Origin: Pirellulales bacterium
Lineage (GTDB): Bacteria > Planctomycetota > Planctomycetia > Pirellulales > Lacipirellulaceae
Assembly: GCA_028279215.1 (NCBI GenBank)
Contig: JANQOF010000026.1
Span: forward strand, 62,001-126,000
Direction: 5' to 3'
Length of the DNA stretch: 64,000 nucleotides
Shown in pieces: positions 28,227 to 37,550 of the stretch. Every line of letters begins with the position of its first letter. Positions within the stretch are counted from its first letter, which is position 1. The translations under genes and the position numbers were made by a program. A model generated the notes under the pieces. That model saw nothing but the letters and a program-made list of their open reading frames with translations, was not told where the DNA came from and ran no database searches.

Positions 28227-28377
28227 GCCGGTGTGCCACGCGGTAGCGCTGGCGTCGAATAGTGCTGCCGCATCGCCGCGCGTCCGTTTCAAACTGATTT
28301 ACAATCGCATAGCTCGGTGACAGAATGGAAGCATCCCAAGGCGCAATCTGGCACCGACTCGTTGAATCGACCAAAAG

Positions 28378-30741
28378 ATGGAATCACCGCACAACCAACC
28401 TGCGACGCCCAGTGACGAAGGCGAGCCCGCCGACAGCTCGCAGTCGTTAGACGAGACACTGCTGCTAGGAGACGAGACGACTCCAGCGGGTAGGAGCGGC
28501 TTGCATCACGATCCCAACCAATGGGTCGGGCGTCGCCTCGGTAAATATGAGGTGACTTCCTTGCTCGGTGTCGGCGGAATGGGCGTGGTGTTGCAAGCGC
28601 GCGATCCGTCGATCGAGCGCGACGTGGCCATCAAGGTCCTTCCTCAGGAACTGTCGGCCGACCAGCGTTCGCTTGAGCGATTCCTGACCGAAGCCAAGAG
28701 CGCCGGAAAGCTGAGCCACGCGAACGCGGTCACGATTTACGAAGTCGGCCAAGAAGGACCGATACACTTCCTGGTTATGGAGCTAGTGCCGGGCGGCAGC
28801 GCCGCAGACCGCCTTGAACAGACGGGGGCCTACTCGGTCGCCGACGCCACTCGCATCATCAACGAGTCAAGCAAGGGACTCGCGGCCGCGCACAGGCAAG
28901 GCCTAGTGCACCGAGACATCAAGCCCGCAAATCTCCTACTGACCGACGATGGAGAAGTGAAGATTGCCGATTTTGGGCTTGCCAAGCACGCCACGAATCA
29001 GGCGATGGAGATGACGCAAGCCGGGCACTTGGTCGGCACACCGTACTACATGAGCCCCGAGCAGTGCAGTGGCGACGAGGTCGACGCACGAAGCGACATC
29101 TATTCGCTGGGAGCCACCTACTACAGTTTGCTGACGGGCCGCTTCCCGTTCGAGCAAAGTGGTAGCGTCGTGCAGGTCATGTTCGCCCACTGCAACGCAG
29201 GGCCACCCGACCCGCGCGAAGTACGAGCCTCGGTTCCTGCCGCGTGCGCAGCCATCATCGCACGTGCGATGGCAACCGACCCCGCGGATCGCTACCAGTC
29301 GATGGACGAGATGCGAACCGATCTGGAGGCCGTGCTTGCCGCGATATCTGGCGCTTGCATCGAGTTGCCCAGCCAATCGTCGGCCAGCATCACGCAATCA
29401 CAAAGCAAGGTGACGCGACGGTCCATTGTCGCGCCGCTGCTGGTCGGGGCGGGTCTGCTATCGCTCGCGGTTACCGGGTTCGTTTGGTTCGGTGGGCAAG
29501 ATGGTGGCGAGGATGCCTTTGGACCGAACGCGGCGATGGACAAAACACCCACGATTCCCCCGCCGACGGGAGAGCCAATCCGCGTCGGCGTACTGCATTC
29601 GCTCACTGGCACGATGGAGCACTGCGGGAGTTCGGTCGCCGACGCCACGCTCCTTGCAATCGACGAAATCAACCAATCCGGCGGCATCAACGGTCGGCCT
29701 GTCGAGGCCGTGGTCGCAGATGGCCGTTCCGACCCCACCATATTTGCCATCGAAGCTCGGAGACTGATTGAGGAGGAGCAGGTAGGCGCCGTTTTCGGTT
29801 GTTGGACCTCGGCCAGTCGCAAGACAGTGGTGCCGGTGTTCGAGGAGCTCGAACACCTGCTCATCTACCCCGTGCAATACGAGGGCATCGAAGAGTCGCC
29901 AAACGTCATCTACACGGGCGCTGCTCCCAATCAGCAGATCATCCCTGCGGTGCGCTGGGCTTACGCATTCGAGAATAAACGCCGCTTCTTCCTGGTTGGC
30001 TCCGACTACGTGTTTCCGCGCGTCGCTCACGAGATTATCAAAGACCAACTTGAAGAACTGGGTGCGGAGTTGGTCGGCGAGGCCTACTTGCCGCTAGGTA
30101 GCTCCGATGTGCAAGAAGTTGTCGCTCAGATCAAGGAAGCTCAACCTGATGTGATACTGAATTGCATCAACGGCGACTCGAATTTGGCCTTTTTCTCCGA
30201 GCTGCGGGCGGCAGGCATCGAGCCTGAGACAACGCCAACGATTTCCTTCAGCGTCGAAGAACAAGAACTACGTCACCTCGACCCCTCGGCAATGGCGGGA
30301 GACTACGCGGCCTGGAACTACTTTCAAAGTGTCGATACACCGGAGAGCAAACAGTTTGTGGACAATTTTCGCTCAAAGTACGGCCCCCAACGCGTCGTGA
30401 CCGATCCAATGGAGTCCGCCTACTTCGGCGTAAAGCTGTGGGCGCAAGCGGTGGAGGAGAGCCAGAGCACCGACACCCAACAAGTCCGTAGAGCGATGCT
30501 CAACCAGAGAATGAACGCCCCTGGCGGTGAAGTACGCATCGACCCCACCACTCAACATACCTTCAAAACACCTCGCATCGGCCGCGTGCTACAGAACGGT
30601 CAGTTCGACGTGGTTTGGACCGCGGCCAAGCCCGAGCCGCCAAAGCCCTACCCACCAACGAGGTCCGCCGAACAGTGGCGCGCGTTCCTGCACGATCTCT
30701 ACACAGGCTGGGGCGAACAATGGGCAGCGCCGACGGAATGA
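28378..30741 (+). CDS. Receptor-like Ser/Thr protein kinase fused to a UrtA/AmiC-type ligand-binding domain
   Basis: 787 aa. Residues 58-325 are a Hanks-type kinase with all motifs: Gly loop LGVGGMGVV (63-71), Lys86 in VAIKVLP, HRDIKPAN (178-185), DFG (198-200) and the activation-loop GTPYYMSPEQ. Residues 350-371 form one membrane segment. Residues 400-750 resemble substrate-binding proteins of urea/amide ABC transporters: RVGVLHSLTGTME, then AIDEINQSGGINGRPVE, YPVQYEGIEESPN and a C-terminal lobe with MLNQRMNAPGGEV. Orientation puts the kinase inside and the sensor domain outside. No urea transporter or urease gene is adjacent. The ligand is inferred from fold only. Confidence 0.9.
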   Translation: MESPHNQPATPSDEGEPADSSQSLDETLLLGDETTPAGRSGLHHDPNQWVGRRLGKYEVTSLLGVGGMGVVLQARDPSIERDVAIKVLPQELSADQRSLERFLTEAKSAGKLSHANAVTIYEVGQEGPIHFLVMELVPGGSAADRLEQTGAYSVADATRIINESSKGLAAAHRQGLVHRDIKPANLLLTDDGEVKIADFGLAKHATNQAMEMTQAGHLVGTPYYMSPEQCSGDEVDARSDIYSLGATYYSLLTGRFPFEQSGSVVQVMFAHCNAGPPDPREVRASVPAACAAIIARAMATDPADRYQSMDEMRTDLEAVLAAISGACIELPSQSSASITQSQSKVTRRSIVAPLLVGAGLLSLAVTGFVWFGGQDGGEDAFGPNAAMDKTPTIPPPTGEPIRVGVLHSLTGTMEHCGSSVADATLLAIDEINQSGGINGRPVEAVVADGRSDPTIFAIEARRLIEEEQVGAVFGCWTSASRKTVVPVFEELEHLLIYPVQYEGIEESPNVIYTGAAPNQQIIPAVRWAYAFENKRRFFLVGSDYVFPRVAHEIIKDQLEELGAELVGEAYLPLGSSDVQEVVAQIKEAQPDVILNCINGDSNLAFFSELRAAGIEPETTPTISFSVEEQELRHLDPSAMAGDYAAWNYFQSVDTPESKQFVDNFRSKYGPQRVVTDPMESAYFGVKLWAQAVEESQSTDTQQVRRAMLNQRMNAPGGEVRIDPTTQHTFKTPRIGRVLQNGQFDVVWTAAKPEPPKPYPPTRSAEQWRAFLHDLYTGWGEQWAAPTE

Positions 30742-30771
30742 GGGTTGTAGCGCCGACGGAATGAGGGTTGT
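30726..30771 (+). repeat. Perfect 23-bp tandem duplication across a stop codon
   Basis: The unit beginning agcgccgacggaatgagggt occurs at 30726-30748 and again at 30749-30771 without a mismatch. Copy one contains the last codons and TGA stop of the kinase gene; copy two lies in the 3' flank. It looks like a recent slippage duplication. Confidence 0.9.
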
Positions 30772-30877
30772 TCGGTCGATGAGGCTGAGGCGGGTATGAT
30801 GCCTTATCTAAGGACCCGGTTGTTAAGAACCTAGCTGCATTGCCTCGTTTGAGGATTTGCTACGCGTTTCGGAGTTG

Positions 30878-31501
30878 ATGATGGATGAGTCCGTTACGCT
30901 CGCGAGTGAGCAGTCCGGTGAGGAGATTGCACGAGGTCATAAGGCGGTTAATGTAGTGTTGCATGGCACCGGGGTGTGGGTGGCACCGCTGCCGCTTGGC
31001 GGAGCCCCAGCCAACATCAGAGCGTTGTTGGCTAAGCCAGCGTTGACGGCGGAGGAGAACTCACAGCTGAAGGCACACTTTCTACTTTCGCGAGACAAAT
31101 GTCTCGAAGTGATTGCGGCGGCTGGTCGCACCCCACAGGTGTCGGGCGGTGGATCGGTGGACGCGTTGTGCGTGTCGAACGGCGTACAGTATCCACAACT
31201 TTGGGTGGTGGAAGCGCAGTCCGACTTTTCCGAGTTCTATTCGTTCCACGTCAACCAGTCGGACGACGGTACAGGTACGGACGAGATTGGCCAATTGCTT
31301 GCTGGTCGGCTGATGCGGTATCGCTATCCGTTGCTCGGTGGGGTTGTGTTAACCATGAGCTGCCAAGCAGACTTGGGATGGCTGTTCACTTTCAGTGGCG
31401 CTCAGCCTCATGGTGGGGTTCTCGATGAAACGGAAGTGGGCAGTAAGATTCTGGTACAGGTGCTTGGACCGAAACAGTTTGAATCGCGAGTAGTGACGTA
31501 G
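30878..31501 (+). CDS. Protein of unknown function
   Basis: 207 aa from the ATG at 30878, with GGAG just upstream (the next codon is also ATG and is an equal choice). I do not recognise the family. The N-terminal part has AVNVVLHGTGVWVAPLPLGG, the middle is helical (LTAEENSQLKAHFLLSRDKCLEV), and the C-terminal part is rich in beta-type hydrophobic strands (LWVVEAQSDFSEFYSFHV, then VVLTMSCQADLGWLF). No signal peptide or membrane span. It converges with the phosphate transporter gene; nothing in the context gives a function. Confidence 0.6.
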   Translation: MMDESVTLASEQSGEEIARGHKAVNVVLHGTGVWVAPLPLGGAPANIRALLAKPALTAEENSQLKAHFLLSRDKCLEVIAAAGRTPQVSGGGSVDALCVSNGVQYPQLWVVEAQSDFSEFYSFHVNQSDDGTGTDEIGQLLAGRLMRYRYPLLGGVVLTMSCQADLGWLFTFSGAQPHGGVLDETEVGSKILVQVLGPKQFESRVVT

Positions 31502-31619
31502 GGTGTATGAGATAGCTTTCGCTTCGTGCGTGTGAAACGCCGAGGCGTCGAACGGCTTGTCCGAAGAAGTGCCTCGATGGGGATTCTGCACGAGACTTCG
31601 AAGGATGTTTTCCGCCGAC

Positions 31620-33038
31620 TCAGTCGATCACCAACACCAACAACATGTAATAAACAATCGCGATGCTGGCCGCTGCCGGTAGCGTTATCACCCAGCCACA
31701 GAAGATTCCTGTCAGTGTCTTCCATTTCACGGGCTCTTTGTCGGCCAGTCCACTGCCCATGATGGCGCCTGTGGCCGCGTGCGTTGAACTCACTGGCAGA
31801 CCAAGCAGCGATGCGCCGACCACCGTGGTGGCTGCGGAAAAGTCGACGCAGAATCCGCGTGTGTTATTCAGTTGCGTCACCTTCTCGGCCAGGGTCTCGA
31901 TCACGCGATAGCCGAGTAGCCCAATTCCAAGCGCAATGCCGCCGCCGCCCAGCACCAGCAACCACATTGGCACGCCAATGTTGGCGACCTGATCGGGAGT
32001 GGGCGCCCCGCCGATTCCCTGCCGGTTTAACATGTAAACCAAAAACACTCCGTAAGCTGGAGCAATCGCGTTAGCGACGTCGTTGGCACCGTGTGCGAAC
32101 GCCACATAGCTACTGGTGCCGACCTGCAGCCTTCGAAAGATTCCCTCCACAGATTTCTCACTGTCCTCCATATTCGCCGTGGTGCCTCTTAGAATGGCCT
32201 GGCTGACAATCGCCGCGTAAGGAATAAGGATCAGGGCAAACGCAACGAATCCCCATCCTTCATGGAAGAGCTGATCGAAACTGATCGAAGATTGCTCAAT
32301 GTTCTTCTTGAGTTCCGGCATCTTGGGCGAATCTTTCAGCGCAAATCGATCCACCTGCTCGCCGTGAAGCTGTACTTCCGGTCGTCCTGTCTGCTCTTCT
32401 AGCGCCACGACCACTTGCGACGTGGACGCGTGCTTGAGACTCTTCTTCATCAACAGCAGCGCGAAGATGCAGACCGCCACGGCAAGCACGAATGGTAAGT
32501 AGTAACGTAGCCGGTTCATCACACCAGGTTGGCCGTTGCGGGTAATGGCTTGCCGTATCAGTCGCAGCAATACGTAGGCGGCCAACGCGGCGAGCAGGGG
32601 AGAGATGAACCAGGAACTAACAATCGTGCCTAGTTCACCAAGACTCACCCCCTTCCATCCTGCGGCATACGCACTGACTCCGATCAACGAGCCAACAATG
32701 CTGTGGCTGCTGCTCACCGGCAGCTTGTAGAAAGTCGCTGTTAGTACGAAAGTCGCCGAGGCAAACAGCACGGCAAGCATCGCGGCCACGTATTGCCCGG
32801 TCGACAGGCTCGACGCATCGATCAAACCAGTAATCAGGCGGGCAGACACAATGCCACCAAGCATCGCGGCGCCCAGAAAGTTCATCAGCCCGGCGATCAT
32901 GGTTGCCTGCCGAATGGTCACCGCCTTCGCACCGACCGCCGAAGCAAACGAGTTCGCCACGTCGTTACTGCCATTAGCGAAGGCCATGCATAGGCCGCCA
33001 ATGCTCGCGAGAATGAGCCAGAAGAACAAGAAGTCCAT
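31620..33038 (-). CDS. PiT-family inorganic phosphate transporter
   Basis: 472 aa from the ATG at 33038, preceded by GGGGA; an in-frame GTG at 33059 is possible. PiT proteins carry metal-phosphate or sodium/proton-coupled phosphate across the inner membrane. Both copies of the signature are present: GSNDVANSFASAVG near the N-terminus and GANDVANAIAPAYG after the central loop. About ten membrane segments are visible with a hydrophilic central loop of about 70 residues (KHASTSQVVVALEEQTG onwards). No PhoU-like gene neighbours it. Confidence 0.94.
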   Translation of the reverse strand: MDFLFFWLILASIGGLCMAFANGSNDVANSFASAVGAKAVTIRQATMIAGLMNFLGAAMLGGIVSARLITGLIDASSLSTGQYVAAMLAVLFASATFVLTATFYKLPVSSSHSIVGSLIGVSAYAAGWKGVSLGELGTIVSSWFISPLLAALAAYVLLRLIRQAITRNGQPGVMNRLRYYLPFVLAVAVCIFALLLMKKSLKHASTSQVVVALEEQTGRPEVQLHGEQVDRFALKDSPKMPELKKNIEQSSISFDQLFHEGWGFVAFALILIPYAAIVSQAILRGTTANMEDSEKSVEGIFRRLQVGTSSYVAFAHGANDVANAIAPAYGVFLVYMLNRQGIGGAPTPDQVANIGVPMWLLVLGGGGIALGIGLLGYRVIETLAEKVTQLNNTRGFCVDFSAATTVVGASLLGLPVSSTHAATGAIMGSGLADKEPVKWKTLTGIFCGWVITLPAAASIAIVYYMLLVLVID

Positions 33039-33059
33039 ATAGAGTCCCCATGGGTCCAC

Positions 33060-33774
33060 ATCTACACTCGAATCGACGAACGCGGGCGTCCCAACCGCCG
33101 AAGCGAGCCGGTGAGTTGATTAGAATAGCAAGTGGGCCCAGTGCAAGCATGGGGCGAGATTGATTTCGACCATCAATTCGACTTGCCGCAGCTGGCATGG
33201 GAATCGAAACGAATTGACAGCAACGAGTGCAATCGAATTTGCGGCTATACAAGTCGCGAAGCTATCCAACTGAGTAAACGAAGCGAATCTTATGAAACGC
33301 CGACGCTGGTAAGCCACCCTCTACGCCAATAAGGTGGCCGAAAATCGCTGTGGAATTCGATTCTTGATTTGATCTAATGGAACTACCGTACGATGTAGCG
33401 GTGGGTGTTTGGCAATTTGGCTCGTGATAACTTCTCGGTGGTTTTGAGCCCTCGGCAGGCGTCTGCATGCGCTCGGATGAGTCACTCAGAGCTTCTACTG
33501 GGAGCAAATGTACACCTGGGCAACAACCCGTGAATTTACCCACCTGGTTCAGCGCAGACGTCCGTGTAGTTTTGCCTGTATTTGCCGAGTGAAATTGGAT
33601 CGGCCTCGCCAACTGGCAGGTGAGTAAATGCACAGCGAATCGTGTTTCGAAAACTGTGGCTGTGCAAGAACGGCAAGCCCAAGCCTACGAACGAGTTACA
33701 GCGAGGGATTTATTCACAGCGTGAATTTACACTCGGCGGTTGCCGACTGCCGCCCAACCGAACGTCGAGCGTCA
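33060..33774. other. Long intergenic region, no gene recognised
   Basis: About 715 bases between the PiT gene and the GT-D gene. Short frames on both strands lack conserved motifs. The word gtgaatttac occurs twice (around 33530 and 33720). No tRNA or obvious RNA structure was seen. Confidence 0.5.
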
Positions 33775-34719
33775 CTACCAATAACACCCGCCCTCGATCT
33801 TGGTAAACGTATCGGGCCGTTCGGTGTCGTCAGGGCGGCACCAGTGCTCGTTGAAGTACTTGGCGTGTTGCGGCATCGTTTCCCAGCGCTGGCCGAGGAC
33901 GCCGAACACGAGTTGGGCGGGTCCGCCGAGGTGGACGCCCACTCTGCCCAAGCGTTTGGCATGCACTGCCAGCGGTAGCGACCAGGCACCGGCGCCGATG
34001 ACCGCGATGTCGAAGTCGATCGTGTCCATCCGCTCGCGCATCGCGTCGAGGCCAGCGCCCCAGCTTTCGAACGGCGACTCGATGAGCGCGGCGCAGAGTG
34101 GTGTTGCCATCGTTTCCAATTCGTAGCCAGGCGCCAGGGCGGGCTTGGCCGACCAAATGTCGGTGAGCTTTTCATGCTGGTGGCGAATCGTGGCGGCGAA
34201 CGGCGAGATGGCCAACACGCGTTTGCCGGCGGCCAACTCGAACCAGGGGCGATCCCACAGGTGGGGCTCGACACACGGTAGATCGACCAGCCTGGCGCTG
34301 GTCGCCAACTGGTTCACGACGCTCGCTTCGCCGGGGTTAAACCACACGGCCAGAGCATCGACGTCGGGCAGGCAATCGACCATCTCGCGACCGAACCGAG
34401 AGAATCCTTCTGCAGTGTCGGGAAACACACCGGCGTTGGTGTAAAGCCGCTGCGAGCGAGCGTCCCACGTGTTGCAATGACCCGATGCGTCGCGATGCTT
34501 GAGGTAGCAGACCATGCCGCGGAGTTCCGATTCGCCAATCTTGCCGATCGCCGCTGTGCCGCTGGCCACGAGCTCGCGGACCAGGTCGTGGCCCGCCTGG
34601 CCATCGCCGATTGGCCGCCCGGCGTACTTCAGTCGCTCGATCCAGAGCTTCTGCCGGTAGATGGGCCCCAACCACCGCTTGAGCGTGTTGACCAAGTTGG
34701 GACCGGCTGGTTCGGGCAT
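33775..34719 (-). CDS. GT-D fold glycosyltransferase-like protein
   Basis: 314 aa soluble protein without signal or membrane span. The C-terminal region DFDIAVIGAGAWSLPLAVHA followed by KRLGRVGVHLGGPAQLVFGV is the pattern of GT-D fold sugar transferases and related surface-sugar proteins. The N-terminal part includes AAIGKIGESELRGM, a common start of this fold. It sits alone in reverse orientation to the EpsI-like gene, so a role in making an exported polysaccharide is possible. The exact sugar donor is unknown. Confidence 0.6.
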   Translation of the reverse strand: MPEPAGPNLVNTLKRWLGPIYRQKLWIERLKYAGRPIGDGQAGHDLVRELVASGTAAIGKIGESELRGMVCYLKHRDASGHCNTWDARSQRLYTNAGVFPDTAEGFSRFGREMVDCLPDVDALAVWFNPGEASVVNQLATSARLVDLPCVEPHLWDRPWFELAAGKRVLAISPFAATIRHQHEKLTDIWSAKPALAPGYELETMATPLCAALIESPFESWGAGLDAMRERMDTIDFDIAVIGAGAWSLPLAVHAKRLGRVGVHLGGPAQLVFGVLGQRWETMPQHAKYFNEHWCRPDDTERPDTFTKIEGGCYW

Positions 34720-34982
34720 GGGATGCGTGAGCGGGTGTTGGTCGAGAGGGGTTTGCGGCCCCCAATTGTAGCTTGGGCCTCATTTGAGGGCGAACCGGCC
34801 GTTTGGGTCGATCGTAAGTATTTGTAGGCCGCGCGCGCCAGCCGGTATGCGACGGGTTGCTTCAATCGCTTGACACTCCGTGCCGCGGGGCCTAACGTGA
34901 AAAGCTGTCTGAGGCCGTTTCCGGCTCGTCGCGGTCAATTTTGGGGACCGCAATCCATCCGAAATCGCTGGGCGGGAGTTTT

Positions 34983-35813
34983 ATGCTCAAGTACCTACCA
35001 TTCGTCGTTGTCAGTATTATCGCGATACCCCTGACTATCTATCAGTGGACACTGCTGGATTGGATATGGGGAGCGAACACGCCAGCGCTACAGTGTGCCT
35101 ACCTGCTTGAAAAGGAGATTCCGTACGAGTTCGGCGACTGGGTTGGCGTGGACGATCCGGTTGATCCGCAGGTGCTGGACGTAGCTGGGGCCGACGGGTA
35201 CATCAGCCGGACATACACCAACAAGAACACCAACCAAAGGGTGTCGATTTGGTTCATTGTGGGACACTTCCGCCAGGTTTCGCGGCACACGCCCAACTTT
35301 TGTTACAGAGCGTCCGGATTCGATCAGATTGGTCCTTCGCCAACTCACAAGTTCGAGATTTCCGGATTGCCGACCTCGAAGTTCCGCACCGCAAAGTTCG
35401 TCATGGTCGATGGCAGCCAACAGCGCTACGAGCGCGTGTTCTGGGCTTGGTGGAAGCCCGAAAAACTAGCCGAGGGCCAAACGGGAGAAGACGTGAGCAT
35501 CGCCTGGTCCGCTCCTGAGGACCCGCGGATCGACTTCGGCTACTGCCGAGCGTTGTATAAGCTCTACTTCACGTCAGGCACTACGGCCGAGGAGTCGGCC
35601 CCCGAAAGCGTTTGCCTAGAGTTCGCTACCGAGTTCCTTCCGATCGTCAACGAACGACTACGCGAAAGCGGCATCGTCATGGCCAACGAGCAGCTGCCGG
35701 CCGATGCGGAACAGGTGCTCAAGCGGATGCAGGAGACCAATAAGAGCGGAGCCGACAACGCTGAGCCGGAATCGATCGAAGTCGAAGAAACCGAGGAAGC
35801 CGTGGCCGCGTAA
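34983..35813 (+). CDS. Exosortase-associated EpsI-like protein
   Basis: 276 aa from the ATG at 34983. Residues 1-25 form one N-terminal membrane anchor (LPFVVVSIIAIPLTIYQW). The middle contains the EpsI-type motif HTPNFCYRASGF with the conserved Cys-Tyr after a WFIVGHFRQVSR stretch. The C-terminal 40 residues are an acidic tail (NAEPESIEVEETEEAV). EpsI domains usually accompany or are fused to exosortases that process PEP-CTERM proteins or secrete polysaccharide. No exosortase is adjacent, but three PEP-CTERM proteins lie 6-9 kb downstream. Confidence 0.75.
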   Translation: MLKYLPFVVVSIIAIPLTIYQWTLLDWIWGANTPALQCAYLLEKEIPYEFGDWVGVDDPVDPQVLDVAGADGYISRTYTNKNTNQRVSIWFIVGHFRQVSRHTPNFCYRASGFDQIGPSPTHKFEISGLPTSKFRTAKFVMVDGSQQRYERVFWAWWKPEKLAEGQTGEDVSIAWSAPEDPRIDFGYCRALYKLYFTSGTTAEESAPESVCLEFATEFLPIVNERLRESGIVMANEQLPADAEQVLKRMQETNKSGADNAEPESIEVEETEEAVAA

Positions 35814-35840
35814 CGCAAGCTGCCAACAAGCGAAAAGCAG

Positions 35841-35877
35841 AAAGGGCCACCGGAGTTGGATGACTCGGCGGCCCTTT
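35841..35877. terminator. Hairpin between convergent EpsI-like and DUF1559 genes
   Basis: The arms aaagggcc and ggcccttt form a perfect 8-bp outer stem, with inner partly complementary ccggagt/gactcgg. A short TTTT follows on the - strand side. It lies between the two stop codons and could serve both genes. Confidence 0.6.
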
Positions 35878-35903
35878 GGTAGTCTGGCTTGTTGCTAGCT
35901 CAA

Positions 35904-36998
35904 TCAATAATCGTCGTCGGACACTGGCGGCAGCCTTCGATCGGCAGTTCCATCGGGGGCAACATAACTCGAACGCCGGGCCGACGATGTCATTAGTTGC
36001 GCGTATATTTGCGGCTCGACGCGATCGGTGACATACACGACTCGACCATCACAAAACGCAACATTCACGCCGCCTGGGTGGTTGCTGGAAGGGTACGACA
36101 AACACTCACTCGTTCGTTGCATTGCAGTAGCCGGATCACCAACATATGGATTGAATTCGTCTGGAACCAAGTCATAGTTGTTGTCGCCGTTGACTCGCAG
36201 AACGTCGTCACCGCAACCATCCTCAGCGCCCGTGTTAGTCCACATGAATCCAAAGAACCGCTTTGCATCGGCATATTCGGCTGCTTTGCCCTTCGAATCG
36301 GGCTGGGGATAAGTCCAATAGATTTTGTGCAGACTTTCACTGAGCATCATGGTGTTGCTCGTGCCATCGTTCGAGGAGACATAGTCGACTGAGCACTTTA
36401 GCTCTGGGTCACCTTCCCGCCCATCCTGGGAACCGGAGCCGATGATGTCGACGTTCTTACTGCGATCAAAGAAAATGCCGTTGGCAACATTCTCGCGGTT
36501 GCTGCTTCGACTAGTATCGGAGAACATTTGGCCTGCATTCACCACATACACGCACCATGGATCGCCCGGCACCTCCACCGGATTGCTTGGACATTCGAGC
36601 AACTCAATTTCGGGAGCGGCATCGTTTGGAATTCCATTCGGCATCCAGGTAGCGCCCAGATTGGAGTTCCACACATCCCATTCATTGGTTCTTTCGATGT
36701 ATGGGAACAGCATTACCACCCAACTAGCTTGACGACCCTCGGTGGGGTTATTGGGGTTTACCAAGTCGTTGATGTAACCTGGGAGTTGGCCTTGATTTGA
36801 ATCGTAGTTTAGCATGCCGAGCGACAGGTTCTTCAGGCTGTTCTTGCACGTGTTGTTCCGCGCCGACTCGCGGGCGCTTTGCACAGCGGGCAGTAGCAGG
36901 GCCACCAGAGTGCCAATGATGGCGATTACGACCAGCAGTTCGACCAGCGTGAAACCACGGAGCGATACCCCACGGTTGGGAAGGAACGGATGCCTCAT
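35904..36998 (-). CDS. DUF1559 pseudopilin-like protein with H-X9-DG C-terminus
   Basis: 364 aa from the ATG at 36998; an upstream ATG at 37055 adds 19 residues and is not needed. The N-terminus is a type II secretion-like pseudopilin signal: basic leader, then GFTLVELLVVIAIIGTLVAL with Glu at position five after the cleavage glycine. The C-terminal motif is HPGGVNVAFCDG, i.e. His, nine residues, Asp-Gly. Such proteins occur in dozens of copies in planctomycete genomes and are presumed to be exported surface or pseudopilus components. A second member lies at 40270-41355. Confidence 0.9.
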   Translation of the reverse strand: MRHPFLPNRGVSLRGFTLVELLVVIAIIGTLVALLLPAVQSARESARNNTCKNSLKNLSLGMLNYDSNQGQLPGYINDLVNPNNPTEGRQASWVVMLFPYIERTNEWDVWNSNLGATWMPNGIPNDAAPEIELLECPSNPVEVPGDPWCVYVVNAGQMFSDTSRSSNRENVANGIFFDRSKNVDIIGSGSQDGREGDPELKCSVDYVSSNDGTSNTMMLSESLHKIYWTYPQPDSKGKAAEYADAKRFFGFMWTNTGAEDGCGDDVLRVNGDNNYDLVPDEFNPYVGDPATAMQRTSECLSYPSSNHPGGVNVAFCDGRVVYVTDRVEPQIYAQLMTSSARRSSYVAPDGTADRRLPPVSDDDY

Positions 36999-37055
36999 AT
37001 TTCTCTGTCTCCTAAGTAGGTGGTCCGACAAAAGGTCGAAGCCACGGGCGTACAT

Positions 37056-37550
37056 GGGTCGCCAAGGCCCTACGTGATGCCCACGGGCACAGGCGCGGTC
37101 TGGTCCGGCAAGGTCGCCCCGAAACTGTTGTTAACGCGGCCAATTACAAACGAATGATTTCCATGCACAGGCAGCCGCGCTGGTGCGACCAATGGCGGGG
37201 CAAACCTGTAAACCTCCACCCACGACGCAGTGGGCCAAACGAGCACCGAGGCGCACGACCAACCGCCATGCGCTCACTACTCTAATTTTGTCAAAAACGC
37301 GGCCATTTGTCCAGAAATCGCCCTCCGGATCGCTGGTGGTCGCTTGAATAACTACCCGGTTTTGGTATGTTCTCGGTGCTGCCGAGCGGGCGACCTGGCA
37401 CAGTGCCAACGTTGAGGTCCCCTAGGCACACTTCGCCCAAAGCAGCCCCATTTCTTCCTCAAGTGGCTGTTTTTACCCAACTTCTTGGGACTGGCGGCAG
37501 AATCAACGGCTTGCCACTTCACTCTCAAAAGACGTAAGGAGAACCCCACA
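37056..37550. other. Intergenic region upstream of fae
   Basis: No gene seen. It contains the putative fae promoter and a small cccaacttcttggg hairpin near 37477. Otherwise no motif that I recognise. Confidence 0.5.
37344..37371 (+). promoter_or_regulatory. Possible promoter of fae-mtdB
   Basis: TTGAAT at 37344-37349 and TATGTT at 37366-37371 with a 16-base spacer, about 180 bases before the fae start. Each box matches 4 of 6, so this is only suggestive. Confidence 0.35.

Noticed and set aside
33628..33978. Plus-strand frame overlapping the GT-D gene
   Set aside because: Half of it is antisense to the GT-D coding region and it shows no conserved sequence.
37477..37490. Small cccaacttcttggg hairpin before fae as terminator
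   Set aside because: Five-base stem, T-run is on the wrong side, and no gene ends there.
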